From the NCBI GenBank assembly GCA_030844895.1, contig JAUTDX010000722.1, positions 1 to 64,000 on the forward strand: a stretch of DNA of 64,000 nucleotides, in the 5' to 3' direction. The notes beneath the pieces were generated by a model. The model was not told the DNA's origin. It made no database searches and worked only from the letters and a program-made list of their open reading frames with translations. Shown here in pieces: positions 32,349-44,271 of this stretch (its first letter is position 1; each line of letters begins with the position of its first letter). Source of the stretch: Ambrosia x helenae. Taxonomy: Eukaryota; Streptophyta; Magnoliopsida; Asterales; Asteraceae. The position numbers were made by a program, and so were the translations under genes.

Positions 32349-32843
32349 GTGAAACGTCAGATATGTTACACATGTGGAATCCCAGGGCACATAGCCAGAA
32401 ATTGTGAAAATCATCTGAAAAACACTGCAAGTTGGAAGCATCAGAAGGCTCCAAAAGGGAACTATAATCACCCCAAGCCAATGATGGTTGAAAAACCTAA
32501 GGCAATGAAGGATGAAAAATCCAAGGTGAAGCCTTCTGATGGTGATTGGAATAGAAATAAGCGGCTCAAAGAATCGAGCAGGATACCTGAAAAACAAATG
32601 CAAATTCCTAAGGTATCGGCTATTTCTAAAGAAGAGATGGTTTCACAAAACAAATTCTACTGGAAACCAAAAACTTCTATTCCAAATTTTTCCCCGTCTG
32701 TAGGATCTTCTTGTTCCGTTAATGATATATCTAATCTATGTGCTACTGTTTCAACTGCTAACATGCATTGGATGAAAGTCCAGTACATGGATACCAACGG
32801 TGTACCCAAAACAACTATGGCTTGGGTACCAACAACTAACTGA
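32349..32843 (+). pseudogene. Second CCHC zinc knuckle region
   Basis: CYTCGIPGHIARNC near the start gives a nucleic-acid-binding knuckle. A Lys-rich stretch and a tail with WMKVQYMDTNGVPKTTMAWV lead to the protease. The frame changes just after 32841. Confidence 0.75.
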
Positions 32844-32854
32844 TCCTACATCAT

Positions 32855-33184
32855 GTGCAGGAACGGCTGTGGAGGACTATCATTCGTCTCTGGTACATTG
32901 ATAGTGGTTGTTCAAGGCACATGACAGGAGACTTATCCCAACTTACTGATGTGGAATTTTTCAATGGTGGATTTGTCTCATTTACGGGAGGTGAGAAGGG
33001 TCAAATAACTCAAAGGGGAACGGTAAGAAATGGTGCTCTTCAGTTTAATAAAGTAAACTATGTTCCTGAACTGAAGCATAGTTTACTAAGCATTTCACAA
33101 ATCTGTGATAATGGCTACTCAAGTTATTTCACTGATAAATGATGTTTGATATTGAAACCTGGAGTCGTGATTCCAGAAGAATGA
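32855..33184 (+). pseudogene. Copia aspartic protease
   Basis: WYIDSGCSRHMTGD carries the active-site Asp-Ser-Gly of copia proteases. It is followed by FTGGEKGQITQRGTV and VPELKHSLLSISQICDNGY. In-frame stops at 33140 (after FTDK) and 33182 (after PEE) separate it from the integrase. It would cleave the polyprotein. Confidence 0.85.
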
Positions 33185-34376
33185 GTGCTACTAAAATCTG
33201 AACGTCGAGGAAATGCTTATGTCATAGACATGAACAGACCTCCATCTGAAAACGTTACGTGTCTCTTTTCAAAAGCTTCTCAAAACAATGCCATTTTGTG
33301 GCATCGTCGTCTTGGACACGCTAACGCTAAAAACTTGAACCGTGTTGCTAAATTGGGATTGGTAAGGGATTTTCCGGTACGGGATTTTATAACAATTGAA
33401 AAATGTGTTGCATGTGCAAGAGGAAAACATCATCGAAAACCCCATCATCCCAAATTGGTGAACACTATTGATTCTCTATTGCAGCTACTTCACATAGACC
33501 TCTTCGGCCCAGTGAACGTGCAGCATTTGTCACAAAGCTTATTGTTTAGTTATAACTGATGACTACTCACGTTTTACTTGGGTTTTCTTTCTGGCTAACA
33601 AAAGTGAGACTGCAGAAATAGTTAAACAGTTCATTGTGTTGATGGAGAATCAGACCAATTTGAAGGTGAAGGGGATCCGTTGTGACAACAGGACTACATT
33701 TATGAACGCATAATTAAACTACTACTGTGCTCAGAAAGGGATAGCGTGCCAATTCAGCTCCGCAAGGACGCCACAACAAAATGGAGTTGCTGAAAGAAGA
33801 AATCGCACTCTGATTGAAGCTGCTCGTACAATTCTATGTGACTCACAGCTTCCGACATTCTTCTGGGCAGAGGCTGTGAACACGGCTTGCTATGTGCAAA
33901 ATCAGGTTCTAGTCAACAAAGCTCGAATGAAAACACCCTACGAAGTGCTGTTTGGTGCAAAACCCTCTGTCAAGCATTTTCGTGCTTTTGGTTGTCCGTG
34001 CACTCTGTTGCATCTGGATGCAACACCAAAGTTTGATGCGAAAGCTGACGATTGCTATTTTGTCGGGTATGCTGGCAAGACTGCATATAGGGTCTACAAC
34101 AAGCGAACTAGGCAAATTATAGAGTCGTTCGACGTGCGCTGGCTCGAGGAGAATGAGACTGATGCTAGAGTGGGCCCGGATTGGTTGTTTGATTATGACA
34201 CTTTGTTTCGGTCTTTTCATATTTTTTATGATGTTTTTAGAGGTGTTAATACAGGTTCTACAGGTCCCTCAATTTATGCTACAGGCACCTCATCCTCCTT
34301 GGCTGATGATGCGAAGGATGAGGGAGATGTCATCTATACTTTCAAAAGATCCACTGGTGCAACAATCTTCTTCTGA
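33185..34376 (+). pseudogene. Copia integrase
   Basis: The GAG-pre-integrase zinc domain (LWHRRLGHAN...CVACARGKHHRK) is followed by LLQLLHIDLFGPVN. A frame change near 33540 leads to the core, VITDDYSRFTWVFFL, then IRCDNRTTF, where a nonsense change TAA at about 33712 follows. ARTPQQNGVAERRNRTLIEA then carries the catalytic glutamate. From 33876 it is open: AVNTACYVQNQVLVNKARMK, KHFRAFGCPC. It ends out of frame at 34374, and the correct phase continues in the next segment. The D,D,E residues are all visible but in different frames. Confidence 0.87.
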
Positions 34377-35886
34377 TCTACATAATCAAGCTACGGAGCC
34401 TACCACAGAAACACAACAACAATCAGTTTCTGATGAACCTTCAATTGCCACCTTGGATCCGGTACAACAGGAAGATGACGAAGATTTATCTTCTCATACC
34501 TTAGTACCTGTTTTCTGTGATCCTATACCTCTTGAATGTATGGTGGAACATCATGCTGAGGATGAATCTGATGCTGACATCATGGAAGCGATTGTAACCG
34601 TAAATCTTTTAGCTCCAGACAGAGCCATCCCTACACATATTCAACGAGTTCATCCATTGGAAAATATCATTGGTCCAGTAGATGCTGGTGTTTTAACAAG
34701 AAGTCAGACTGGTGACATCAACAAATGCTTGTACTCGTGCTTCATTTCACAAATTGAGCCAAAGACTACTGCTGCGGCTATGCAGGAACCGAGCTGGGTT
34801 GATGCAATGCAAGATGAACTTAACCAGTTTGAGAAGCTAAAGGTTTGGAAGTTAGTGAAGTTGCCCTCAGGAAAACGTCCTCTTGGAACAAGATGGGTCT
34901 ATCGAAACAAAAGAGATGACAGTGGGGTAATTGTAAGAAACAAAGCTAGATTGGTCGTGCAAGGGTTCAGGCAGATTGAAGGGCTAGATTATGATGAAGT
35001 ATATGCCCCAGTTGCGAGGTTGGAAGCCATTAGAATATTTCTTGCCTATGCCTCTTTTAAGGACTTTACTGTTTATCAGATGGACGTCAAGACTGCGTTT
35101 CTTTATGGCATAGTGAAAGAAGAGATTTATGTTGGTCAGCCACCGGGTTTCACAAACCCAAAATATCCAGAGCATGTGTACAATCTTGACAAAGCTTTGT
35201 ATGGGTTACATCAGCCACCCCGTGCATGGTATGCTACCCTAACTGAACATTTGCTGGCAAATGGATACAACCGTGGCGTAATTGATCAGACCTTATTCGT
35301 AAAGAAGGTGAACGAAGATCGAATACTGGTGCAAATTTATGTAGACGATATCATTTTTGGTTCCACTAATACTGCACTGTGCAAGGAGTTTGAAGAGGTG
35401 ATGAAGAAGCAGTTTGAAATGAGTGCTCTGGGTGAAATGACATTTTTCTTAGGTCTGCAAGTTTGTCAAGATTCCAAGGGTATCCTAATTCATCAAGGGA
35501 AATACGTGGATGACATCCTTGCAAAGTTCAGCTTCAATGATGCAAAGCCAGCCAACACCCCAATGTCTGAAAGACCGGGTCTAACTCAGGACCTGGAAGG
35601 AGAAGCCGTGGAAGAAACATTGTATCGATCAATGATTGGATCTCTGATGTATCTGACTGCAAGCAGACTGGATATCATGTTTGCTGTGTGTCAGTGCGCA
35701 CGCTATCAGGCTAATCCTAAAACTTCTCATTTAAATGCTGTCAAGAGAATCTTTAGATACCTTAAGGGGAAACCCAGATTCGGTCTTTGGTATCCTAAGG
35801 ATTCTCCCTTTGAATTAATTGTTTTCTCTGACAGCGATTTTGGAGGTTGTGATATTGATAGGAAATCTACTTCTGCTAGGTGTTAA
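34375..35886 (+). pseudogene. Copia reverse transcriptase
   Basis: Open from the integrase/RT linker. PSWVDAMQDELNQFEKLKVW starts the RT domain, then NKARLVVQGFRQIEGLDYDE, VYQMDVKTAFLYG with the first catalytic aspartate, ALYGLHQPPRAWYATL (the usual KQAPRAW has become HQPPRAW), LVQIYVDDIIFGS with the catalytic pair, and the connection MSALGEMTFFLGLQV. RNase H begins with FSDSDFGGCDIDRKSTSARC, where a TAA at 35884 ends the frame. The enzyme would copy element RNA into DNA. Confidence 0.9.
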
Positions 35887-36280
35887 TTTCTAGGAGATCG
35901 GCTTATTGCATGGCAAAAAGCAACAAACAGTCTCTGCTTCCACAGCGGAAGCTGAATATGTTGCTGCTTCAGCATGCTGCTCTCAGGTGATCTGGATGCA
36001 ACACCAACTGGTGCACTACGGTTTGGATTTCTCTTTTACTCCCATCTATTGTGATAATGATGCAGCTATCCAAATTGTGAAAAATCCAGTTCAATTTTCA
36101 AAAATTAAGCACATTTCCATAAAAGAACATTTCATCCGAGACTCGTTTAACCAAGGTTTAATTATTCCTACTCACATTTACACTGACGACAATGTCGCAG
36201 AACTTTTTACTAAACCGGTTCATCGAGCTCGTTTTGAAGCTCTTTTAGAACTGCTCAAAATGGTCCATTTTGAGGACTGA
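35887..36280 (+). pseudogene. Copia RNase H, C-terminal part
   Basis: After the stop, FLGDRLIAW continues briefly. A one-base shift near 35910 leads into KKQQTVSASTAEAEYVAASA, IYCDNDAAIQIVKNPVQFSK and HIYTDDNVAELFTKPVHRARF. These carry the Glu and Asp of the RNase H active site. This completes pol. Confidence 0.85.
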
Positions 36281-38159
36281 ATTGGTCACAAAAATACAAA
36301 AATATTTTTCTTGTTTTTAGGTTGTAAATTTGTTCTTTAAATTTTCAATTATAAGCACAAATTTAAGGGGATGTGTATCTTCCTCAGAAAACTCGAAAAA
36401 TATAAAATAATTGTTTTGGGTCGTCGTGCGAGAAATGAAATGAATTTTCACATTTGGATTAAGGCTGAATCATGTAAGACAAGTATCGAAATAGTTTGGC
36501 TCTGGTGTGATATGCTGGTAGGCTTGGTCCTGACGGCTGAAATGTTAATGATCTTGTGAAGCACTTAAAGATATGACACGACCTCAGTAAGGAACATCAC
36601 TTGGAATCAGGTACAACTTCTATTTGAATGCATATGTGATGTCCCGAAGCATAACACTGTGGTTTAGGTCTGAAACCGAAGAACTCGTGTATCTCCTCTG
36701 TTTTGTGTAAGCAAAGACCTGGAGATGCTAGGCAACGAAAGCTTTTGCTGCATCCAGATATATGCTGACCTAGCTATTCGTTGACGTGCTGTAGATCATT
36801 TTCCCCTCAAAGAGACCTTAGTGTCCAAAGATGTCCGGGCTGCTCCTCTGCTGCATCCAGATATATGCTGACCTGGACACAGTCCAGATATCACAAAAGA
36901 GACCCTTTAGAGTCCAAAACCCAAAGCCTTCGTCATTTGAGAAATCATCTGACTTGTATATTACACCGAATCTCTCATCTATCTATTCTTTTCTTCTCTC
37001 AATCCAGTCCCAGTCAAGGTTTCAGAACTCTAGAACAGATACTGTGAGAAAGATGTGGTAGGGAAACTACTTGCATGATAGAGTGTACCACTTACGACTC
37101 TAGGATTTGATTGTGACTTGCTTGAGTGCTCGAAATTAATACATCCAAAACATGATAAAGAATATCACGGATCGTTATACAATAAGGCCTGAGGAAATAA
37201 GTTTAAGTGGACAAATATACTGGCAATTGCCAAGATCAACTTAAGTAGATTAGTGTTGATAAATGGATCGGCCTGAAACTCAGTGATTTGATCTCGTAGG
37301 CACAGATTGTGTGAAGTTTTTGTTTAAATTTTTTTTTATAATTTAGATTTTATTCCAGTTCACGATTTGAGTTGGACCCGCTTTTAAAATACACTTCAAA
37401 ATGTTTAAGTGGGTTTGGGATCCGAGATGGGCGCACCACACGTTTGGTGGGCCACATAAAATCTGGGATGAACAAAAAGGGAGGCGGATGGTTTGTTTTT
37501 TTTTTCAAAATCATAATCATTTTTATTTCTTCACTCACAAACTCGCCGATAAAATCTCTCCCTTTTCAATCTTCTTCATCAAAACCTTCAAGAAAGATCA
37601 GGTAATCTCTTGATAAAATGCTTCTTAGTTTGGAAATAGTGTTGTTTTTTATTGATTTGCAGGTGTGAAAGCGTGATATAGGCCAAAGAATGATCAACGT
37701 CGATGAAAATGGTGGAGTTTGATTCGTCCAGTCGGCGGCGCGTGAGCCTTACGCGCCTGGGAAATCGAGTTCGAGTGGTGCATGATCTTTACGCGTCTGG
37801 AATTTGACCAGAATGCCCTCGGACACACTTGAGTCATCCGGACACATGTGTAAAAGACCAAAATGCCCTCGGACACCCATGAGCTTTTACCAAAATGCCC
37901 TCGGACACCCTCCATTCATTTGGACATATGTGTAAAAGACCAAAATGCCCTCGGACAAACATGAACTTTTACCAAAATATCCTCGAACACCCTCATGATT
38001 TGGGCTGCTTTGTAGTTCAGAGCCTACATGACTCTCAAAATTTGGGTTGTAATGGACCCGGATGCATTTTGAAATCTCAAAGGGGCCCATTAACTTATTT
38101 TTGATGACTTTAAATTTTATTTACATTCTTGTGTCTAATCCGACTCGTTTTGTGTAGAA
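36281..38159 (+). other. Non-coding stretch between pol and third ORF
   Basis: No credible gene. A 25-bp block (CTGCATCCAGATATATGCTG...) occurs at about 36749 and again at 36850. A minisatellite lies at 37805-37995. TTTTAATTT-type A/T runs precede the third ORF. Confidence 0.55.
37805..37995 (+). repeat. Minisatellite with AAAATGCCCTCGGACAC
   Basis: Five copies of the motif, alternating with GTGTAAAAGACC or GAGCTTTTACC, give a higher-order unit of about 80 bp. The last copy has drifted to ATATCCTCGAACAC. Confidence 0.85.
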
Positions 38160-38792
38160 ATGGCCGTTCACGTACCAAGGTTCGAAAGGGATCATAACGT
38201 GGAATGCTTTCTTTCTGACCCTCCCGAGGAGCACATGCAGGAGTTCAAGTCCTTGATTGTTGGCCTCAATACCTGTAGAGTTGCGCATGCCATGAGAGAA
38301 AATCCGGTTGTTTTTACGGACTGGATTACTGAGTTTTGGGACAACTCGACTGACGAAAGACAAACACTTCCATTCGCTCAAGAGTTCGAGGAACTGAGGT
38401 GGTGATTTCAGAACAAGATATTCGAAATGTGCTACTTTTTGGCGATTCCCCCAATGATCCAGTCAGTTTCACAAAAGAACGAATTATTCCAGTGCTGAGA
38501 AGAATGGGATACGAAGGTGATTTGTCTGCATCTCCGTATGTAAAGAAATTATTTCCAAGCTACTGGAGATTGTTGATTCATATGTTTTTGGCGAGTTTGG
38601 GAGGCAACAAGAGTGGATTGGATCAAATAAGTGTGAAATATATTTCTGGAGTGGTAGCCTTGATTGAGGGATGGAACTTCAACTACTCAAAGTGTGTGTT
38701 TGAAGATATGCTGGTAAATGTGAAGACCATCAACAAGAAGTACTTTTACAAGTTTCCAAGATTTGTGCAGATGATATTGGAATCCAAGTATC
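38160..38792 (+). pseudogene. Third ORF of SIRE-like element, 5' part
   Basis: ATG at 38160 opens 81 codons (MAVHVPRFERDHNVECFLSD...). A one-base shift near 38398 passes into a second frame (38399 on) with LLFGDSPNDPVSFTKERIIP, SYWRLLIHMFLASLGGNKSG and FNYSKCVFEDMLVNV. Coding sense is broken at 38793 by the solo LTR and resumes at 41804. SIRE-type elements often carry an ORF here called env-like. I see no signal peptide or membrane anchor in this part, so the function is unknown. Similar sequences appear widely as hypothetical proteins in composite genomes, from memory. Confidence 0.7.
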
Positions 38793-40957
38793 TGTAACAA
38801 CCCGACCAGGTGGGGCCTGGACGAAACGATAGATTGGTACCAGACTTGCACAACGGAAGCAACGATGACTAATATTTAACGTTTAACACAAATTCTAATC
38901 CAAAATAATAAATACTCAACTTAATAAAGTAGACTAATAACTATGCAGGGACGTAACGCGGCGGTCGTCGAAGCAGTTGATAAGGTGTGATCCGCTAGTC
39001 GATCCAAATCTCAATCCATGCTTAGCTCTAATGCTCTAAACCACTACACTTACAGCTTGAATCCTATACCATAACAATCTCTAATCCACACAAGCAAGCA
39101 TATACCTCGTCCTCATGATTATCCAAGCGCAGTACCTGAACACATGCTTAAAAAGAGTTTGGGTCAGCAAAATATGCCGGTGAGTCCGTGTAAGTAATGA
39201 GTGGATCCAAAAACAATTTATCATTTCATAAACAAGTTTGCACAGTTTTATACAGTTTAACACACGTGATGTACAAGCGACCCCTCAACCCTAACACTAG
39301 ATCTATCTATTGCCATTATAGATCTACAAGGCATAATATATGCCGCAATGGTCCGCAGGCCTCAGTGGAGGGTTTCCCGGGCCTAACGTCCCGGGTCCAC
39401 TGTGCGTGGGGGATTCCCCAAGTAGTACTACCCATATATTAAGTGGCGCACCTCTGAGTTAATGAGTGTCAGTATAATCCGGCAGCCAGTATCTTGTCAC
39501 ATCACAACAGTTTATAAAAAGGAAGCATGCATTCACCCCAAAACAGTTAAAAGACGAAAAAGGGGAAGTACACGAACTCACCTTAGCAACGTATCATGTT
39601 TAAGTCACATAATCACATGGTATTCCAAGTCACGACCCCATCTATCAATTATTGGCAGGAACCTACTCAATGGTTATAAACATTAGTGCGTGTAACCAAC
39701 CTCGCGGGTACACGTGTGGGCAGCTAGGACCTTTACTTATACTTATAAGTCACTTGTCGTTGGTTCCTCATCTTGAGTTCTTCTTGAATTTATTATCAAG
39801 TTACAATTAGTAATTAAATAACCAATGTTCATATTATGTCGCTTACATAGTTCTACGAATTCCAAGTGTCGAGTAACTAGTTCATATATACTCATATGGT
39901 TATTTACTGTCCCAATATCCTACGAGCCTTGCATATGATCAACAACTTCATTGTCCAAACGTATAGGTGATTATCCCAAGATCTACTCGTCCTTATTTAC
40001 CCCACTATCTTGCTTGTTAATATATATACAGGTTTATATGTCCAAGTCCTATTTATATACTAATTGGTTAATACTTTAACTCATCATCTAAGCAGTTGTG
40101 TCTAAAGTCCGAACTATGTAATCATATACCATAATTATAGTGCACATCATGTTCCAAGGTTTAATGTCTTATCCATCCATCCTATACTTCCAACGATTCC
40201 TGAGATTGTCCAATATCTTTATGTATTACTTTATATTTCCCTACCACAATCATCATCATAACCATTAGTTCATCACAATACATATTTGTTCATATTAATG
40301 GTTCTCATAGCCTATTTATGTTAACAATAATTTAGTTTATACAATCGGGCCAGGTTCATTGTCGAAGTTCCCACACGTGTACGCGATAACCGCTACTTAA
40401 ATCGAGATAATTCGGGTTCTCGTCTATACCTCTCAGGTCTCCTCTGTTGTCTGAGTTCTTTATCTATTGAGTTTTGTTGACCGAGTCAACTTAGTCAACT
40501 CGGGTCTTGACTCCTCATCTTCTACTGATAAATCCCTCATAATGTGTTACTCCAACAAAATGAATCTGTCGAGATTCTGATTTGAACTCTCTGCCGCCGC
40601 TGCCAACCGATAACATCTCCACAGCCTCCACCGTACACCACCCAACTACCACCGTCTCCTGCAACCAATGACCACTTGGTGACGAACCCCGCGCCATCAC
40701 CAGAACCACCACGTCTCCTCCTTTCCTCCCTTTGATTCTCTTTCTGATCTCCTTCGATTCTTTCTCACAACTCAGCTTCCTCTCTCGTTTCTCCCTTTCT
40801 CTAATCGGTTTGGCATAGGGGTGGTGTGTAGTGTCAGAAGGGAGGGGTGTCCTTGTTGTCGGGAGTAGAGCCGTCGGAACTCGCCGGAGCTCCGCCATAG
40901 AGGCCGGCAGGAGCCATCCGGCCCCTTACTTCTCTGTCTCTCTCTAAAATATTGTAA

Positions 40958-41377
40958 GAGGGTGTTTGGGATTGAGTTTGGAAATGCAAAAGTGCTTTTT
41001 TGTCAAAAGTGATTATTGGCTTATGACTTTTTGAAAAGGAGTTTTAAAAAAAGTGTTTGGATTAGCTTTTGAGATGAGAAACGTCAAAAAGTCAATAAAA
41101 TGTTATTTTTTTAAGTGTTTTGCTTAACTTATTGCGAATACTGGTAGTATGAGTGGTAAATTTGTAATTTTTTTCCAAAAGTTAAAAGCCAAAAGCCAAA
41201 AGCTAAAAGCCAGGATTTCTAACTTTTCAAAAACAACTTTTTCACCCTTAAAAACCAAAAGCCAAAAGTCAAAACAGAAAGTGCTTTTAGGTTACACAAA
41301 CAGCTTATTGACTTATTGGCTTTTCAAAAAGCCAATAAGTCAATAAGCACTTTTGAAACTCAATCCCAAACACCCTC
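40958..41377. mobile_element. Tourist-like MITE inside the solo LTR
   Basis: 420 bp with long inverted ends GAGGGTGTTTGGGATTGAGT and its complement ACTCAATCCCAAACACCCTC, flanked by TAA at 40955-40957 and 41378-41380. The interior is itself largely palindromic (GCTTTTGAGATGAG, CCAAAAGTCAAAA, TTATTGGCTTTTC). The TAA duplication points to PIF/Harbinger. Non-coding. Confidence 0.88.
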
Positions 41378-41696
41378 TAAGGTGTGTGTGTATTGTTTTG
41401 AAAGCAAAATGATCAGACATAAACAAAGAGGGTGGTTTGGGTTTTTATACTAGCCAAGGTTAAGTGGTTTTCTAATAAACCATCTATGGCAAATGGTTTA
41501 TGGTTCATGTGTTGTTAACACATGGGAGAGACATGTGTCCCTCCAATGAGGGAATATGTGTCCCGCAAGGTGACTAGGCAAACGGGTGTCGGGTGGGTTC
41601 GTTACCGAGTGTCGGCTCGTTCTCACAACGCGTGTTGGTTTTTATTCTGTCCGGTTAATTATAAGACTACTTTCACTTTCGGTCTTGTATTTTTAT

Positions 41697-41698
41697 AT

Positions 41699-41735
<37 letters not shown>

Positions 41736-41736
41736 T
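41697..41736. repeat. (ATT)n microsatellite
   Basis: About 12 ATT triplets, within the solo LTR. Confidence 0.9.
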
Positions 41737-41803
41737 ACTTAGTTCTTCTTTAATTTTACCTTTAGTCGCGAAAATTTTTGGGCCCTATGACTGGGGTGTT
41801 ACA

Positions 41804-43909
41804 GTATCCAAATCTAGAAAGGACGGTTGAAACATATGATAGGAAATGCATGGTTTCCCAAGTTTTTGGATTGATAAGACAGAACCGTAAAGATGCGAAG
41901 CAAATTTTTGAGGGAAGATTTCCACTGGTGAAGTTTGGACAGTTTAGTGAAATTATTGAAGAAGCACCAGCTCCTGCATCCCTTCTAGTTGCTGAAGAAC
42001 ATGATGTACAGATCGTGGAACCTCCACCTGCTGAACAACGGTCACCTCCTGAAAAGGTAGATCTGACTGGGATTGAGAGTGATGATGAGGAGATAGTTGA
42101 AAAAATATTCAAGCTGAAAGAACTGATGAAGAGCAAGTTGATGATCTTGAGTTTGATGATTTGAATGATGATGAAATTGATGCCGTTATTACTGAAACGC
42201 GTCAGTTCCTGAAGTTGAAAGAGAAGTGAATCAAGAAGAGACCATTACTGAAACTCCTGTAACTGCTGAAGCTGAAGTTGCTATTCCTCCAGTGGATGTT
42301 CTTGCTGGAATACTTGATTCTGTCCGTGAAGCTGAACAAAGGAATCCTCCATACAATGTTATAGCTGAGACATTAGTTGGTGTGGAAGACCTAAGTGCTG
42401 ATTTGCGACCCAGAAAGAGAAGCAAAAAGAGATCCTAGATTGACTGCTACTGCTGATGTTGCTACTGACGTTAAGACCACTCATGCTGTTGCTGCAACCG
42501 AATTATTTTCGCAGTATGTGAGCAAAGAACCTATTAGGGGTAGAGTTAATGAAGGTGCTGGATCATCCAGTGCGTTTGACTCAGGAAAGGTGTTGTTTGA
42601 TGAATAAGCATTTCAAAGAGCTCAGAGTTCTTATCTGGCTGATAAAGCGAAAGGAAAAAGTGTTGATGTTGAATTTCTGACAACTGAAGAGAGAGAAGCT
42701 GGTAATGAAGGAATTGATAGTGATGAAGACATCTTTGCTGAGGTGGATGTGCATAAACTGCAGACAAGAGTTCTGAAGTTGGAAACTGATAATATATGCC
42801 TCACTGCTCAAGTAGAAAGTCTGATGGAAACTGTCACTAAGAAGAATCAGAAGATTAATGAATTGGAGTTGAGTTTAGGTGATGTGTCTGCCAGATTGCT
42901 CAATTTAACTCAGAAGTTGGAGAACAAGTTTGGAAAGGAGTTTTCAGAGACATCTTCTTTCATGGAGAAGATTATGACACCTGAAGAGCATGAAAGGGCA
43001 CAAAAAGAGCATGAAGAACAAATGCAGAAGTATTATGCTAATCAGATTCCTTGTGTTAGAGATCGTCGTCTCGGAAGCACTTTTGTCATAAAGAATACAG
43101 CTGAACCACCTAGTGATCCTATGGAAGAACAACCTGAAAGGTTTGTGACAACTACTAGGGATCGATTTGATAGGTATGGAAATCGGACAGGGATAAATTA
43201 TTGGAGATACAATGATGACAAAGGGGTGTTCGTGGTTCATCGAGGAAACGGAGCAGTTGAGTATTACGCTTCTACTGCTGCGTTTAGCTCCTGGACCAAA
43301 GTCGATCCGATTGAACTCGCTAAAGCTCCATTCATTAATCGTGTGAGAAATCCTAGAAATAGGATTGGGGTTTCTTTTCATAAGAAGATTCAAGAGCAAG
43401 CAAAGGTGAATTTCAGAGACATGAAGACTACTTGTTCACTTCTGGTTGAATATAATGTGTTGACGCCAGAGGGAAAACCATTCAAGACTGTTTAATGGCC
43501 TCCTACTGACAAAATGAAGACTATACCATTATCTAGGCCATTGGATAGAGGATGCTTGAAAGATATGAAGTTCTGGGTTTATGATCCTACTTCTCGATCT
43601 GCAGTGATTGTTTGTGAAAGTGATGAGTTCAGAGTCTATGATGTGAAAGACTTGATGAGCCTACATTCTGAAGACATTGAAATTCTGGTGAAACACCAAA
43701 TTCAATGTGATCCAGATTATGAAGCATGTGCAAAATCATTTACTGGTGCAGTGGCTCAAATATTAGCATTGGGTTTAGGAGCTGATAATAGAGGAAGAGT
43801 TGATACGAAGTTGTTTGGTCCTTACGTTGGAAAATCAACTGAAGAGTGGAAGAAAGCGTTGGAGAAAAAGAAGAAGACGTCAAAAAGAAGTAGCAAGAAG
43901 CAACAGTGA
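41804..43909 (+). pseudogene. Third ORF of SIRE-like element, 3' part
   Basis: Coding sense resumes at the duplicated GTATC: RTVETYDRKCMVSQVFGLIR, then a Pro/Glu/Asp-rich region. There is a frame change near 42150, a second near 42430, and in-frame stops at 42605 and 43493. A strong coiled coil follows (KLQTRVLKLETDNICLTAQV then ETVTKKNQKINELELSLGD), and a conserved-looking part with RFVTTTRDRFDRYGNRTGIN, FVVHRGNGAVEYYAST and MKFWVYDPTSRSAVIVCESD. It ends in a Lys-rich tail. No transmembrane segment is evident. Role unknown; it may be a structural or accessory protein of the element. Confidence 0.7.
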
Positions 43910-43930
43910 GTTCGCCAAGCCAACACAAAC

Positions 43931-43942
43931 CTAGGGGGATAT
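43931..43942 (+). other. Polypurine tract of SIRE-like element
   Basis: CTAGGGGGATAT immediately before the 3' LTR. Confidence 0.85.
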
Positions 43943-44266
43943 TGTTGGGTCATAACTAGAGGTTTGTGTTTGTCTTGGGATTGTATTTGTTCTCAATGGG
44001 TTTCGGCCTTCTAGGCCCAGTGTATGTGAACCGCCCTATGTAACTATAAATAGGGGGTTCCTAGTCTATTTTATGGTTGCTAGTCTTTTGTTAATTACTC
44101 TCTTGTATTCGGCTAGTAGATGTACCAGACGGTTCTTTGAAACCGTGACTCAATCAATATAATCTTTCAGTTTAAGGTTTCTTCTTTGTTCTTTACATAC
44201 AATCACTGTTTTCCGCCTTTGGTTGTGTGTTGTTTGATACCCGGTAGAGAAGATCTTGGACTTATA
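43943..44266 (+). repeat. 3' LTR of SIRE-like element
   Basis: 324 bp, TGTTGGGTCATAACTAGAGG to GGACTTATA. It keeps a TATA-like ACTATAAATAG at 44043-44053, which the 5' LTR has lost. Otherwise nearly identical to the 5' LTR. Confidence 0.92.
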
Positions 44267-44271
44267 GTCTT

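Larger units (their letters stand above)
38793..41803. repeat. Solo LTR (3.0 kb) inserted in the third ORF
   Basis: Begins TGTAACAACCCGACCAGG and ends GGGGTGTTACA, the inverted ends of a retroviral-type LTR, with 5-bp duplication GTATC at 38788-38792 and 41804-41808. There is no primer site, coding region or second LTR. It is therefore a solo LTR left by recombination between two LTRs. Length and end sequence suggest gypsy (Tekay-like), family uncertain. It contains a MITE (40958-41377) and an (ATT)n repeat. Confidence 0.88.
27889..44266 (+). mobile_element. SIRE/Maximus-like Ty1/copia retrotransposon with third ORF
   Basis: A complete element by structure: LTRs at 27889-28267 and 43943-44266, target duplication GTCTT (27884-27888 and 44267-44271), Met-tRNA primer site, gag, pol in copia order (protease, integrase, RT, RNase H), an extra coding region after pol, and a polypurine tract. 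Without the solo LTR inserted at 38793 it is about 13.4 kb, unusually long for copia but normal for the SIRE lineage. Gag, pol and the third ORF all carry stops and frameshifts, so it is non-autonomous. Confidence 0.92.

Noticed and set aside
40515..40898. 127-codon minus-strand ORF in the solo LTR
   Set aside because: It lies wholly inside the LTR, and the composition (Arg/Ser/Thr-rich) and lack of motifs suggest chance.
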